From positions 3,162,001-3,226,000 of the forward strand of contig CM066291.1 of assembly GCA_033816765.1 (NCBI GenBank): a stretch of DNA of 64,000 nt, given 5' to 3'. Position 1 is the first letter of the stretch. The number at the start of each line of letters is the position of its first letter. The notes under the pieces are model-generated. The model was not told the origin of the DNA, did no database searches, and worked only from the letters and a program-made list of their open reading frames with translations. The position numbers were made by a program, and so were the translations under genes. Shown one piece after another: positions 35,501-44,708 of the stretch. This DNA comes from Nothopassalora personata (Eukaryota > Ascomycota > Dothideomycetes > Mycosphaerellales > Mycosphaerellaceae).

Positions 35501-37302
35501 ACCTTGCGGTTCTTGTGGTTACTTGGCCCATTTGATTTGGTCAGATCTGTCAGCGGTGCCGCCAACCTCGAGAATGCCTCGATGAATCTCCTATAAAAGT
35601 TGGCGAATCCCAAGAAAGCTTGTACGTCCTTCAGGTTGGAAGGCGCTTCCCAGGTCTGAATGCACTCGAGCTTCTCTAGGTCCATCTCAATGCCCTCAGG
35701 CGTGATGATTAGGCCAAGGTACTTCACCCGCTGCTGGTGGAATTCACACTTGTCAATGTCCACTGTAAGCCCAGCGTCGCGCAGCTTCGTGAGCACCTTC
35801 TTCACGTGCTCGATGTGCTCTTCGAGCGTATCGCTAAAGATTAGCACATCGTCGAGGTAGGCTGACACAAAGTCGTCTAGATGTTCTTGCAGCACCTTGT
35901 TGATGTAAGACTGAAAAGATGCGGGACCATTGCAAAGGCCAAATGGCAGCACGAGGCATTCGTACACGCCATACCGTGTAGCGAATGCTGTAAGCCATTC
36001 GTGCCCTTCTGCAATGCGAAGCTTGTTGAAGGCTGCGACGATATCCAGCTTCGTGAAGTACTTCTTGCCGTGCATGCGGTTTAGCGTCTCCTGAATCAAC
36101 GGTATCGGGTATCTGTTCTTGATAGTGATTGCATTCAACCCGCGGTAGTCGATGCACACTCGCAGTCCTCCGCCTGGCTTGCGCACCACAAGCACAGGTG
36201 CTGGGGATTGACTTGTCTTCTGCCCTGCTGGTCTGATCTTGCCAGGTCCTTCTTGCTCAGTGATCCATTTCTTGACGGCCTCGTTTTCTTGCGGAGCGAG
36301 ACCATAGGGTTTGCGATATGGCGGCTCCTGCGGGCCATCTGGCTTGATGTGAATCTCATGGTCGATGCCGGGTCTGTGCGGTGGCAGCACATCATGGTCC
36401 TTTGCCGAGAAGGTGTCTGCCAGATGATGATATTCTGGTGGCAGCTTTTCCTTCGGGTTATGGTTGAACTCCTTGTTCAGAAACTGATCCAGGTCATCAG
36501 CTGCCATTGCGCTCAGCTTTAGGTTGCCATTCTCGTCACACTCCTCACCCGTGGGCAGGACGTAGAAGCACTTGGCCCCAGGCCGGTGCGCGTACATCTC
36601 CCAGGCTCGTTGCGTGACTTCAATGCACTCAACCTCTCCGTCATCATCCAGGTCCATGGATGACACGTTCAATTCTGCCCCTCCTGCTGTGAATCCCCCT
36701 GACTCACTAGTGAAGGGCTCCGGTCCGTATTTCGTTGTGTCCTTGCGAGCACGGTGTTGGTGGTTCAGTGACTGTACGGTTGTCGACGTCTTGTTATGAA
36801 GACAGTGACCAAAGCAGTAGTCCGATCTGAAAGCCACTTCGCCGGTCTCCCAGAAGATGTCGGGGTTGTGAGCACTCAACCATGGCAGGCCAAGGACGAC
36901 GTCGTATTCAAGGTCGGTGACGTAACATAGCATCTGCTCGCGGTGACCCTTGATGTCGACATCAACCAGGGCTGCATGGGTGATACGTCGGCCGCTAGAC
37001 TTGCCATTGCCCAGGGTCAGGTTCTTGCTTTTTACCAGAGGGGATAAGGGTATTATATGTTTGCGTGTGAACTTCCAATCCAGAAAGAGAGAGGTGGAAG
37101 CAGAGTCTACAAGGCCTCTTGCCTTTTCATGTTGTATCCTTACTGGCAGGACTATGTGAGGGTGTACATCTGGCTGCTGCGGCTCTAGCGCGCAGGCTGA
37201 TATCTTCAGTTCCCCCTCCTCATAGTCCATCTCTTGCACTCTGTGTCTCTCAATCTCATGCTCTTTCTGTCCTTGGATGTTCGGTTGACCACTGTCTGCC
37301 AC
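32494..37302 (-). CDS. pol: G4 pol: protease, RT, RNase H, integrase, chromodomain
   Basis: A 1,602-codon frame counted from a GTG at 37302; the first ATG is codon 25 (37230). It lies in the -1 frame relative to gag and opens at the slippery heptamer at 37323-37329, so it is probably made as a Gag-Pol fusion. Domains: retropepsin with DSAS (66-69); RT about 368-540 with YLDD (482-485); RNase H about 634-760; integrase zinc finger H913, H920, C950, C953; catalytic D983, D1046, E1082 (D-D-35-E); chromodomain about 1306-1370 (LEYEVDKILDMY ... TWYKVRWTGY). A charged tail of about 200 residues follows; its end is encoded by the polypurine tract and the first 91 bp of the 3' LTR. No stop codons or defects seen. 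Confidence 0.95.
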   Translation of the reverse strand: MADSGQPNIQGQKEHEIERHRVQEMDYEEGELKISACALEPQQPDVHPHIVLPVRIQHEKARGLVDSASTSLFLDWKFTRKHIIPLSPLVKSKNLTLGNGKSSGRRITHAALVDVDIKGHREQMLCYVTDLEYDVVLGLPWLSAHNPDIFWETGEVAFRSDYCFGHCLHNKTSTTVQSLNHQHRARKDTTKYGPEPFTSESGGFTAGGAELNVSSMDLDDDGEVECIEVTQRAWEMYAHRPGAKCFYVLPTGEECDENGNLKLSAMAADDLDQFLNKEFNHNPKEKLPPEYHHLADTFSAKDHDVLPPHRPGIDHEIHIKPDGPQEPPYRKPYGLAPQENEAVKKWITEQEGPGKIRPAGQKTSQSPAPVLVVRKPGGGLRVCIDYRGLNAITIKNRYPIPLIQETLNRMHGKKYFTKLDIVAAFNKLRIAEGHEWLTAFATRYGVYECLVLPFGLCNGPASFQSYINKVLQEHLDDFVSAYLDDVLIFSDTLEEHIEHVKKVLTKLRDAGLTVDIDKCEFHQQRVKYLGLIITPEGIEMDLEKLECIQTWEAPSNLKDVQAFLGFANFYRRFIEAFSRLAAPLTDLTKSNGPSNHKNRKVNWTPECQRAFDALKAAFSKAGMLAHYVPGRQTVVETDSSDFVNAGVLSQYDENGVLHPVAFYSKKLSPQECNYEIYDKELLAIIKAFEEWRPELACEGDDDTIEPVKVFTDHKNLEYFMTTKQLNRRQARWAEFLSQFNFRIIYRPGVQGTKPDSLTRRSQDLPQGVDDPRNQHQHQTLLPPERFLKIDSMRATIEDVAEETTPLNLEATEFTRTAATAAEPQAESVQDAIREAELEYRMTTAYAVDTELNAAIKTLQKGDAIPTLLQKAKVHPVHCKVEGDLLYVRNQYGGWSLWVPDDRTLRTRIIRMNHDPPAAGHPGRARTYELVAREFYWPGLARSVRRYTGNCRPCRTTKSLHTQPPGLLHPLSVPERPWQHIAVDFVVDLPPSELDGMTYTNIMTVTDRLTKEVELIPIGAMTAQNAARLFLKHVFCRHGFPDTITSDRGKQFIATFWKRLCKMLRTERKLSSSYHPQTDGQSERTNQAMEQYLRAFINESQSDWAEWLPLAQFAMNNHVSETTGVSPFYANLGYNPEFTERIDLQAGKDRNLTTIQRLDSKSAEAFARRICELHRNLQENMRMSQALQAEAANRHRSISPDYKVGDWVYLSTKNIRTTRPSKKLDRKYAGPYQITEVMPAKLSYKLNLSDALAGLDNCFHTSLLQRADSPDLLPLEGQRLAPPPAITIEPDTREAEAAADVTAPTLEYEVDKILDMYTRKRAGKVKKGKKRNVDTWYKVRWTGYQDMEDGETWQPAEDLLVKAAAALADFHHNRPELSTPAGFAAPSDWSPPDNEVLGLNTIRVKQDTVTIEPAGALPLMESGQRMFTTHRCTDQVTRQPVVTTEVTGASRPQLCDSTGSCTDALVRPAEPAMIPNLSHKDQTRVSAEDRLRSRSGQLAKQCESKADTAAKEMCDAEIAVKEMDDDLEDDWTFARLWSSTGKGDKWPHKTEQVNKRMKERHAQRTEATFERGGTVTGSPRPFTDDASSRVNLGPSASGLAAWR
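32587..32602 (-). promoter_or_regulatory. G4 polypurine tract
   Basis: On the minus strand TTTTGAGAGGGGGGG lies 3 nt before the 3' LTR, the normal place for the plus-strand primer. The pol frame reads through it. Confidence 0.8.
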
Positions 37303-37304
37303 GC

Positions 37305-39383
37305 TTAGGCAGCGGTCTCGCCATTTCCCTCAGCGCCGAGGGAGCTGAGGTTCGGGTCCTTGCGTGGACGCGGTGGGCGGTAATCGCCGTCGTAGCCGTA
37401 CATGGGGCACTCGGTGTTGCTTGACACGTGCAGTCCAGTGCGGCAGCGGAAGCACTTGCCCTGTTTCTTCAGTTCCTCACGGCCCTCACGGTTGAGCGGT
37501 GTAAGGTTCTGAAGGTAGGCTGGCAAGTCTTCCTTCTTCTTGGTGCCGGCGTACTGTGGTGGACGCTGCACGACAGCGCCAGCAGCCCCAGCAGCGGCGG
37601 CAGCAGCAGTGTCGCCCTGGGTCTGGTTGCCGGGGTTCTGGTTGCCTCCATTGCCACGTGGACGGCTCTCTTGAGGGTACAGCTGCTCAGTCTCGTAGAA
37701 GCTCTCGTCCAATGCGGTGCACTCCTCGATGACGTCCAGCATGCTGTGTAGGCGGCGATCCACTTCACGGTCGCCGAAGGTCTTGACATAGTACTTGCGA
37801 TTTAGACGGGTTCGAAACAACATAAGCTCCGTCTCATCGCTCCAGTCCATCCACGCTCGCAGCTTCGAGTAGCGGGCGTGGAATGCGACAAACGTCTCCT
37901 TCTGTTGCTGCTTGCAGCTCGTAATGTCCACTGCAGCCTTGGTGGCCTCATTACGAGCGCCATACTGTCGAGTCATCCAGTCCAACAGTTCTTCGCCAGT
38001 CTTGAACTCGTTGTAGGCCAGATGTCCGGGGATGGGAATGCGCGGCTTAATGGTCTTCTGAACTTCTCCATCAGTCCAGCCATACAAGAAGCGCAGGCCA
38101 TCCTGCTCGGTGCGAAAGGTCGCCACTGTCAGTTTTAGTAGGATACTGGTGTACCAACTGTCGTAGGTGGGCTCTTCGTCGTTCTTGAACTTGCGTGGGT
38201 CTGGCACGCCCTTGCCGATCTTCATATTGCGATCCAGCAAGTCGTCGATGTTGAGGAGGCGCTCTGGCAGGTCGACCAGTGGTGTCTGTGTGCGGTTGCT
38301 GCGGCCTCTAGCAGTGCGGTGTGATTCTTGACGCTCGTTGCGACGCGGCAGTGGTCGGTTGTTGCGTCCTTGGTCATTGTCCTTGTCACCCGAGTCGTCG
38401 TCATCATCGCCATCGTCCCCACCTCCACCGCCGCCGCCCACTGCCTCACGATACTGACGCTGGAGAGCTTCAAGGGAAGTCTCACGTAGGACAGGGCGTG
38501 ATTGGGAGCGGTGTGAGCGTGGTCGCGAATGGGTGCGGCCTCGAGAGCGTGAGCAGCGGGCATTGTTGTTGTCCTCTGCTGCCTGCAGGCGAGTCTTCAA
38601 CTGGGTGATCTCGTCTTGTAGTGTCTTGTTCTTGTTCTCGGCTGTTCGAGCCCTCTTCTTCTCTTGATTCGTGATGTCGGCGAACTTCTTGCATAGGTCG
38701 TTCGCAGCATCATACTTCTTCCGAAGCTCCTGCGCCTTAGTAGAGTCGGCGTTCTTGTCCTTGAGGTCTCGGGCCATCTTGCTCAAAGCGGCCTTCTCGG
38801 TCTGCAGCATTCCATGAATGCGGTCGTATTCGGCGTACAGGGTGCGGTACTGGCTATTCTGATGTGCGTTCGCGCGCTCGAGTACACTGAGCTGCTTACC
38901 CTTCATCACTGCTGTGTTGAATCCACGTAGGATGAAGTCATAGAGGGTCTTCGGGTGGTCCTTGACCAACTCGACGAGGTCGTCTAGCTCGACATCTGTG
39001 AAGTCGGCAGCGGCGATGTGTTCGGGTACGTCGAGCGATGTGAAGACCGTATGTTCTTGGCCCTCCTCTTGGAGGACTTTCGGTTCGAAGAGATCTGTGA
39101 AGTCAACCTTTCCCTTTGCCTCGCTGTCCGATGCCTCTTCGTAAGCCTCGTCCAACTCTTGCTGAAGCGCGGCACCGGTGTCTACTGTGACTCGCCGGGT
39201 GTCGTCTCCTTGAGTCTGACTCTGAGGGAAAGAGGAAAGATCGGGGAAAAGAGAGGTGCGTGTACGCTTGCCTAGTGGCTTTGCCGGTGGCGGCATGCCG
39301 TTCTGTGCCTGTGTGTCCTGGGACATGTTGTCGGTGTCAACGCGACCTGTCGAGGTCTTTGCTGCGTTAGTTTCTCTAGGCAT
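37305..39383 (-). CDS. gag: G4 gag polyprotein
   Basis: 692 residues from ATG at 39383 to TAA at 37305-37307. It has an acidic N-terminal region, a predicted coiled coil (about 170-270; KAALSKMARDLKDKNAD, QEKKRARTAENKNKTLQDE), an Arg/Ser-rich patch (SRSRGRTHSRPRSHRSQSR), a poly-Gly/Asp linker, a capsid-like core (YDSWYTSILLKLTVATF ... ELLDWMTRQYG), and a C-terminal zinc knuckle CFRCRTGLHVSSNTEC (CX2CX4HX6C, two residues longer than the usual HX4C). The last codons overlap the pol frame by about 25 nt. Confidence 0.93.
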   Translation of the reverse strand: MPRETNAAKTSTGRVDTDNMSQDTQAQNGMPPPAKPLGKRTRTSLFPDLSSFPQSQTQGDDTRRVTVDTGAALQQELDEAYEEASDSEAKGKVDFTDLFEPKVLQEEGQEHTVFTSLDVPEHIAAADFTDVELDDLVELVKDHPKTLYDFILRGFNTAVMKGKQLSVLERANAHQNSQYRTLYAEYDRIHGMLQTEKAALSKMARDLKDKNADSTKAQELRKKYDAANDLCKKFADITNQEKKRARTAENKNKTLQDEITQLKTRLQAAEDNNNARCSRSRGRTHSRPRSHRSQSRPVLRETSLEALQRQYREAVGGGGGGGDDGDDDDDSGDKDNDQGRNNRPLPRRNERQESHRTARGRSNRTQTPLVDLPERLLNIDDLLDRNMKIGKGVPDPRKFKNDEEPTYDSWYTSILLKLTVATFRTEQDGLRFLYGWTDGEVQKTIKPRIPIPGHLAYNEFKTGEELLDWMTRQYGARNEATKAAVDITSCKQQQKETFVAFHARYSKLRAWMDWSDETELMLFRTRLNRKYYVKTFGDREVDRRLHSMLDVIEECTALDESFYETEQLYPQESRPRGNGGNQNPGNQTQGDTAAAAAAGAAGAVVQRPPQYAGTKKKEDLPAYLQNLTPLNREGREELKKQGKCFRCRTGLHVSSNTECPMYGYDGDYRPPRPRKDPNLSSLGAEGNGETAA
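37323..37329 (-). promoter_or_regulatory. G4 putative -1 frameshift site GGGAAAT
   Basis: In the gag frame the codons GAG GGA AAT contain the heptamer G GGA AAT, of the X XXY YYZ class. The pol frame has a TGA immediately upstream (37330-37332) and is open from the heptamer on. Ten nt downstream the sequence CTGCC-TAAGCGT-GGCAG can form a small hairpin over the gag stop. Confidence 0.6.
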
Positions 39384-39516
39384 CTGCGCCTTTGCGCCTT
39401 GCCGTGTTCTGTGTCGAGTGCGACTCGGCGCGACTCTGCTATTGCGCCGTGCGCGTTCTGTTGTCTGTTCTGAGTGTTACGCGTCCCTTACCTAGATCCG
39501 TGATCTGGGTAGGGTG

Positions 39517-39525
39517 GTAGAACAA
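39517..39525 (-). promoter_or_regulatory. G4 primer-binding site, self-complementary to its LTR
   Basis: On the element strand TTGTTCTAC lies 2 nt inside the 5' LTR and is complementary to GTAGAACAA in the same LTR (39569-39577; also 32443-32451). No TGG follows the LTR, so a tRNA primer is unlikely. Confidence 0.6.
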
Positions 39526-39527
39526 AC

Positions 39528-39710
39528 TGTAAGGGCGCGCGTACCAAAGGGTCCGAATGAGATAGTTGTTGTTCTACGAAGCTATGAAAGAGGAGCGCGA
39601 GGCGCGGCGGGTACTTAAGCTAACGCCAAGCCGCTAGTCCCGATGCAGAAGGTCCGAGGTTCACCCGGGACGACGCATCGTCAGTGAAGGGTCGCGGGCT
39701 GCCCGTGACA
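39528..39710 (-). repeat. G4 5' LTR
   Basis: 183 bp, identical to the 3' LTR, TG...CA ends on both strands. If the RNA starts at the priming sequence (39577), U3 is about 133 bp and R-U5 about 50 bp. CTTAAGTAC about 40 bp upstream could serve as a weak TATA. Confidence 0.93.
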
Positions 39711-40702
39711 GTTATTACCGTATTCTACCACCTTCGGATAGCTCGAGGCGAAGAGTATAAGACGGCTTTTCGAACTAGATTCGGTCTATAGGAGTAGCTA
39801 GTATGTCCGTTTAGTTTATCCGGGGCCCCTATAACATTCTAGCGGTATATTAATAGTTTATTACGGGACTACCTAGACGACTTTACCTCGGCCTACGCTA
39901 ACGACGTCGTTATTTACTCCGACGGAACAAAAGAGGACCATTTCTAGAAGGTTCGTATCGTGCTCTAGAAGCTTTAGAACGGAGGCCTTTTCCTAGATCT
40001 AGGGAAGTATAAGTTCGTATAGAAGAAGGTTAAGTACCTCGGGTTTATTATATATACCGACGGGATAGGAGTAGGACCCGACCCCGAGAAGGTAGTAGTA
40101 GTAAAGGACTAGAAGGCACTAGTTACCTAGAAGGAAGTACGGCGTTTCTTAGGCTTCGCGAACTACTACCGGATGTTTATTCTAAACTATTCGAAGCTCG
40201 CCAAGCCCTTAACGTCGCTAACCGGCAAGAATAAGGTGTTTTCCTAGGGAGATCGTTAGGCTAATGCGTTTAAGTCCCTAAAGGATAAGTACTACAAAGC
40301 ACTAGTTTTAGCCTACTAGAACCCGGAGCTCCCTACCTTTTTAGAGACGGACTATAGCGGCTTTACGCTTAGAGGCGCCCTCCTATAAGAAAAGGACGGA
40401 GTCGTAAAACTAGTAGGATTCTACTCGAAGAAGCTTAATAAGGCTAAGATTAACTACGACATTTACAATAAGGAGATACTCGCGGTAGTGTCCTATCTTA
40501 AGGAATAGGCTCCCGAGTTAAAAACATATAGGCCCTTTATAATCTAGACGGACTATAAGAACCTAGAATACTTTATAACGAAGAGACAGCTCTCTAAACG
40601 GTAGATCCGGTAGGTTAAGGAAGTTACAAAGTTCTAGTTTTTACTAGTGTATAGGCCGGGTACCGAGGCGATTGTACCGGACGCCCTTTCTCGAAGGGAG
40701 TA

Positions 40703-41465
40703 TTGATTGATTATTCCATTAACGTGCTATTTGAGTCAAAGACTATGCAACACGGGTCTCGAGAACGAGACCAAAATTTGAGAGAAGGAGAAAAGCCCCG
40801 TCGTACCCCGGACGTAAAAACTCCTTAAAAGATGCGAGCAACGCTCGCTATTCGAACCGTAAATCGAATATATTGCGGCGTAGTACGCGCGTACCCGGTA
40901 GTCGTGTCTTGTCGAGAATTGCGGTTTGTCGCCTTGCCCCGGGCGAGACAAGTTTTGCGCCCGTGTCTCGTTCTTGTTTTAAAAAGCCAAGCCGGCCGTA
41001 CCCGTACGCACCGAGCAAAATCCCAAGAAACACCCGTTGCCTCTGTTTCAATCCAGTCGCGTTCTCCGGTCTCGAGTGTAGCTCCTCGGTCGCAGTGGCC
41101 TCGCTGTCGTCCCCCCCTCGGCCTCTCTTGGTTCCAGCCGTGCAGTATACGTGGTTTGCGCCCCTAAACGCCTCTCTTGGTTCCAGCCGGCAGTTTACGT
41201 GGTTTGCCGGGACGACAGGTAGACAGCGCCTTCGTTGTTCGAGCGACGTGTACGCTATGTACGTCGCTTTCCCTTCTCGCAGTTCCGGAGTTCTTGTTTG
41301 TAGATTTTGAGCGTATCTCGTTCGTTCGGTTCGTCCGACCTGTCTTTTCTTGTTTCGAGTCGAGTAGGCTTGTATTTTTCGAGAGAGAGAGAGTCTTAGT
41401 TTCTCTTCGTCGTAACGAAGATACTTACGTCGTCCGCCGCGTGAAGGCGCTCTCTATAGGACGAC
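40703..41465 (-). mobile_element. 760-bp SINE-like retroposon, copy 2
   Basis: 763 bp inserted in the G3 pol frame between 14-bp duplicates TCTCGAAGGGAGTA (40689-40702 and 41466-41479). It is nearly identical to 18952-19711; the length difference is one A in an A-run and one GA in a GAGAGA tract. Same orientation of sequence, same ends, no RIP. Long open frames inside are G+C-driven and match nothing I know. Confidence 0.7.
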
Positions 41466-43300
41466 TCTCGAAGGGAGTAGGACACACTTAGGTAGGACGA
41501 CAAGTTATTACGGTATCGCAGGTTTCTTAAACCGGACATCGTAAAGAATTAGCCGGGCTCGAAGGTAGACGCTAGCTCTACTATAAAGGTTTCGTTAGTA
41601 CGAATCTTAGCTACGTAGTTCGAAGGACTATCCGCCGTAGAAGAGGCGGATTTACCGGGCGCACTACTAGGACCCTTTTAAGACTAAGAGCTAAACGACC
41701 TCTAGGAAAGAACTATCGAGAAGGATAGCACGTTCTAAGCGGTATACCGCGCGATTAAGATAGGAGCGCGTTTACTTCCTAGCGAGGTAAAACTTAAGGT
41801 GTAAGTAGGTAACTATAACATCGACTATAACGGGTATCTTTGCTACCGCGGTAGGATTTAGGTGCCTAGAGCTCCTAGTTCTACGGAGTCCGACTATAAG
41901 GAGGCGGACATAGCGATTCTATAGAACGACACCCTTCGAACTAAGCTAATCTAATCCGTACACGATTTACCGGTATACGGCTACCTTAGCCGGGACTCTA
42001 TAGCATCGATACTAAGTCGTAACTTCTACTAGCCCCTATAGTCTAAGCACGTAAGGCAGTTCTTAAGGAACTATAACCACTACGGTAGGAATAAGGTATA
42101 GAGAGAATAAAAACACGGCCTCCTATAACCCTTACCGGTCCCCGACCAATTCTTCTAGGAGATCTCGATAGATTTTATAACGGACATACCCGAGTCGTAA
42201 GGGAACACTTGCCTCTAGGTAATTAAGGATCGACTAAGTAAGACCGTCGTTTTAGAAGCGATGCCTACTATAAAAGCCGAGGACTACGCTAAAAGGTTCT
42301 TAGACTACTAGGTAAGATACTATAGCCTCCCTTAAGCTATTACGAGTAACCGGGGTACTAACTGGACGAGTACCTTCTAGAGGACCTTCTATCGTTTAAC
42401 CGGTATAAAATAGAGGCTTAGCTCCGCCTACTACCTATAAACCGACGGAGGCCCGGAACGGTTAAACTAGGAAGTCTAGGCTTACCTTCGTAACTACATT
42501 AACTATAAGTAGTCCGACTAGAAACGCTAGCTCCCTACGGCGTAACTTACTCTAAACGCGCGGTATTACGCTAGGCTAGGAATAAGCCCCTTCTTCGCGG
42601 TACATAGATACGAGGCACTATTACCCGTTTAGTTATAACCGGATCTAGAGACCTCTTAGTTAGACGCCGCGTAACGGGTAACGCTATTCGTAGAAAGGAT
42701 GTAAAAGATCACGGACCTATATTAGGCGAGCATAGCGGAAGCCGCCTAAAAATAGGAGGACTACGCTAACCGGGATAGGAAGCCCGTACTAATCTATTGT
42801 ATAGGCGACAAAGTTTAGCTAGATCTACGTAACTATGTTACTATACGACTAAAGAAGAGCCTCGACTATAGACACGCGAAGTATACGGTAGTAGAAGTAA
42901 TCTTACCGTTGTCTATACGCTTATCTAGGATCCCGGACGGGATCTACCCGGTCTTCTATCCTAACTTGCTACGACCTATAAGCTAAGACTCCTTACCTAG
43001 ATAGGAGATCGATAATAAATAGCCGGACCCTATTATAATTTAGTCTTACGAAGAGTAGTAGGTAGAAGAGATCCTTTACGCTAGAACTAAGCTTAGAGAT
43101 AGAGGCCGAGTGCGCAAAGTCCTAGTAAAATAGACCGGATACTACAAGCCTACATAGGAACTATTAGGGTACCTCGCGGATACAGCGGCCGCGGATAACT
43201 TCGAGAGGAAATATAGTAACCTAATAACGCATAACGGACCGAAGGAGGCATAGGATACGAATAGAAGGGGGAAAAGGCGAAAAGGTAAGGATTACTAGGG

Positions 43301-44708
43301 ATTTAGCATAGACATAGGCGTTTAGGAAAAGGTAGGCGTTCTTTTAGGTTCGGGAGTCTTTTTAGGAGATAGAGAGAAGTAAGAAGGTATAGGTAAGTTT
43401 AAGAGCGTTTTATTTTAGCGGCGTCCGCCGTAAAAGTAGCGGAGCCCGATCCCTTTCGAGATAGCTACATACTATAATAGCCCGGTCGCGGCCCGCGCGA
43501 AAGACGAGGGTACCCGAAGGCTAGTTAGTAGAGGCCGAGGCCTAACGCACGCGGCGCTAGCCTAGCTAGAGGTCGCGTAGGGCGCCCCCGGGACTAAGAG
43601 GTTGGTTAGCGATAGTTTTATAACGGGGCCCGTAGTATATACGTCTACCTAAAGGTAAGCTAAGCATTAGCTATAGTGCCTATAACCTTAGCGGCGACCG
43701 CACTAGAAGAATTGGTAAGCGCGTATAAAGAGGCGGGGGCCGTAGAAACTTACCAGGAGAGTATACTAGTACGCTAGAGAGGCTTTAAAGCCTTCTAGGC
43801 TTTAAGGACGGCGCGGAGCTTAGTACGAGCGTCGTCGCTAAAAGACCGTAAGTCGGTAGAAAAGTCGCGGAGGACGCTAGGGAGAATGCTTACGCGCGGT
43901 TCTAGTTAGTAGCGCGGGTCCACTTAGTATAGGCGGCGTAGGCGAGCTCCGGCCTAAAACGCGCGGTTAGCGATAATTTTCCTTTGGGGTCCGCGCGGTA
44001 TATATATATATCCTCGCAATGCTTACGATTAGTGTTATAGGCCTAGTAGGCGCGCGCGGTTACGCCCTAACGACAATTAGCGGACCCCGATAAGAATAGG
44101 ACGAGGACCGGTACTTATATACTAGGAGACGTAGTCTACGCTAGTAGAGGCGTAGGGGACGTAGTAGATACGGCGTTAGGCTATTTTGTGCTAGGCTCCG
44201 GTTAGAATGTTTTGGTCTCCGTAGGAATTTATTCGGACTCACTTAATAGTATTAATAGGAGATGTAGTAGTAGTAGTTTCTATTTACGGTATACTATTAG
44301 TATCTATCGGAACCCGTAGGGAAAATGTCGTCTCCCTAAGCGATAGGTATAGGATGCGCAAATATACCCCTAAGGCTAGAGACGCTTAGCTAGGGGGAGG
44401 GGGAGGGGCGACTTACGCGTGCGGTAGGTAATAAGAAAAAGAAAGAAAAGAAAAAAGAGAACGAGAACCTAAAGATATGTTCTAGGCTCCTATTATTCAT
44501 ATATAACAATAGCTATTATTACTAGGTAGACAATAGTAAACCTTACACTTACCTAGGTAACAATACTTTGTCTCGGCGTCGGCGGGGCTAGACAATAAGG
44601 AAGAGAGGCTCGGGCACTTCCTATTACGAGCCTAATAAAAACACCTAGGATAATAGGCTCTACGGCGGAGCTATAACTAGGGGCGGCGGAGGAGGAAGGG
44701 GGGGGTAG
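43301..44708 (+). other. G3 3' untranslated region
   Basis: After the chromodomain, about 1.4 kb of RIP-mutated non-coding DNA. Its last part (44540-44708) is also present, reversed, at 11185-11447. It ends in the polypurine tract. No gene. Confidence 0.6.

Larger units (their letters stand above)
32402..39710 (-). mobile_element. G4: intact, unmutated chromovirus (Ty3/Gypsy)
   Basis: A 7,309-bp element in reverse orientation between GTTAT target duplicates (32397-32401 and 39711-39715). The two 183-bp LTRs (TGTAAGGGCG...GCCCGTGACA) read identically base for base. Gag (692 aa) and pol (about 1,600 aa) are both open. CpA and TpG are at normal frequency, in sharp contrast to the G3 DNA on either side. 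It therefore inserted after RIP of its host element and has not passed through RIP itself. All catalytic motifs are present, so it could be active. Confidence 0.96.
31480..43300 (+). pseudogene. G3 pol remnant in three pieces
   Basis: Piece 1 (31480-32401): retropepsin FALIDKGCIYYAIIN and FPIILGNP, then RT start [21 protein letters not shown]. Piece 2 (39711-40702): RT continues, with SAYANDVVIYSDG in place of the YVDD motif, then RNase H (FYSKKLNKAKINYDIYNKE) ending PDALSRRE. Piece 3 (41480-43300): integrase (VYGYLSRDSIASILSRNFY, FITDIPES, SNRGTNWTSTF, SSAYYL-TDGGPERLN) and a chromodomain near 43055-43180 (EEILYARTKLRDRGRVRKVLVK). The pieces are separated by G4 and the 760-bp retroposon. Many RIP-type stops; dead. 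Confidence 0.8.

Noticed and set aside
37305..39383. Many plus-strand ORFs across G4
   Set aside because: They are shadows of gag and pol caused by normal G+C content; none shows a family motif.
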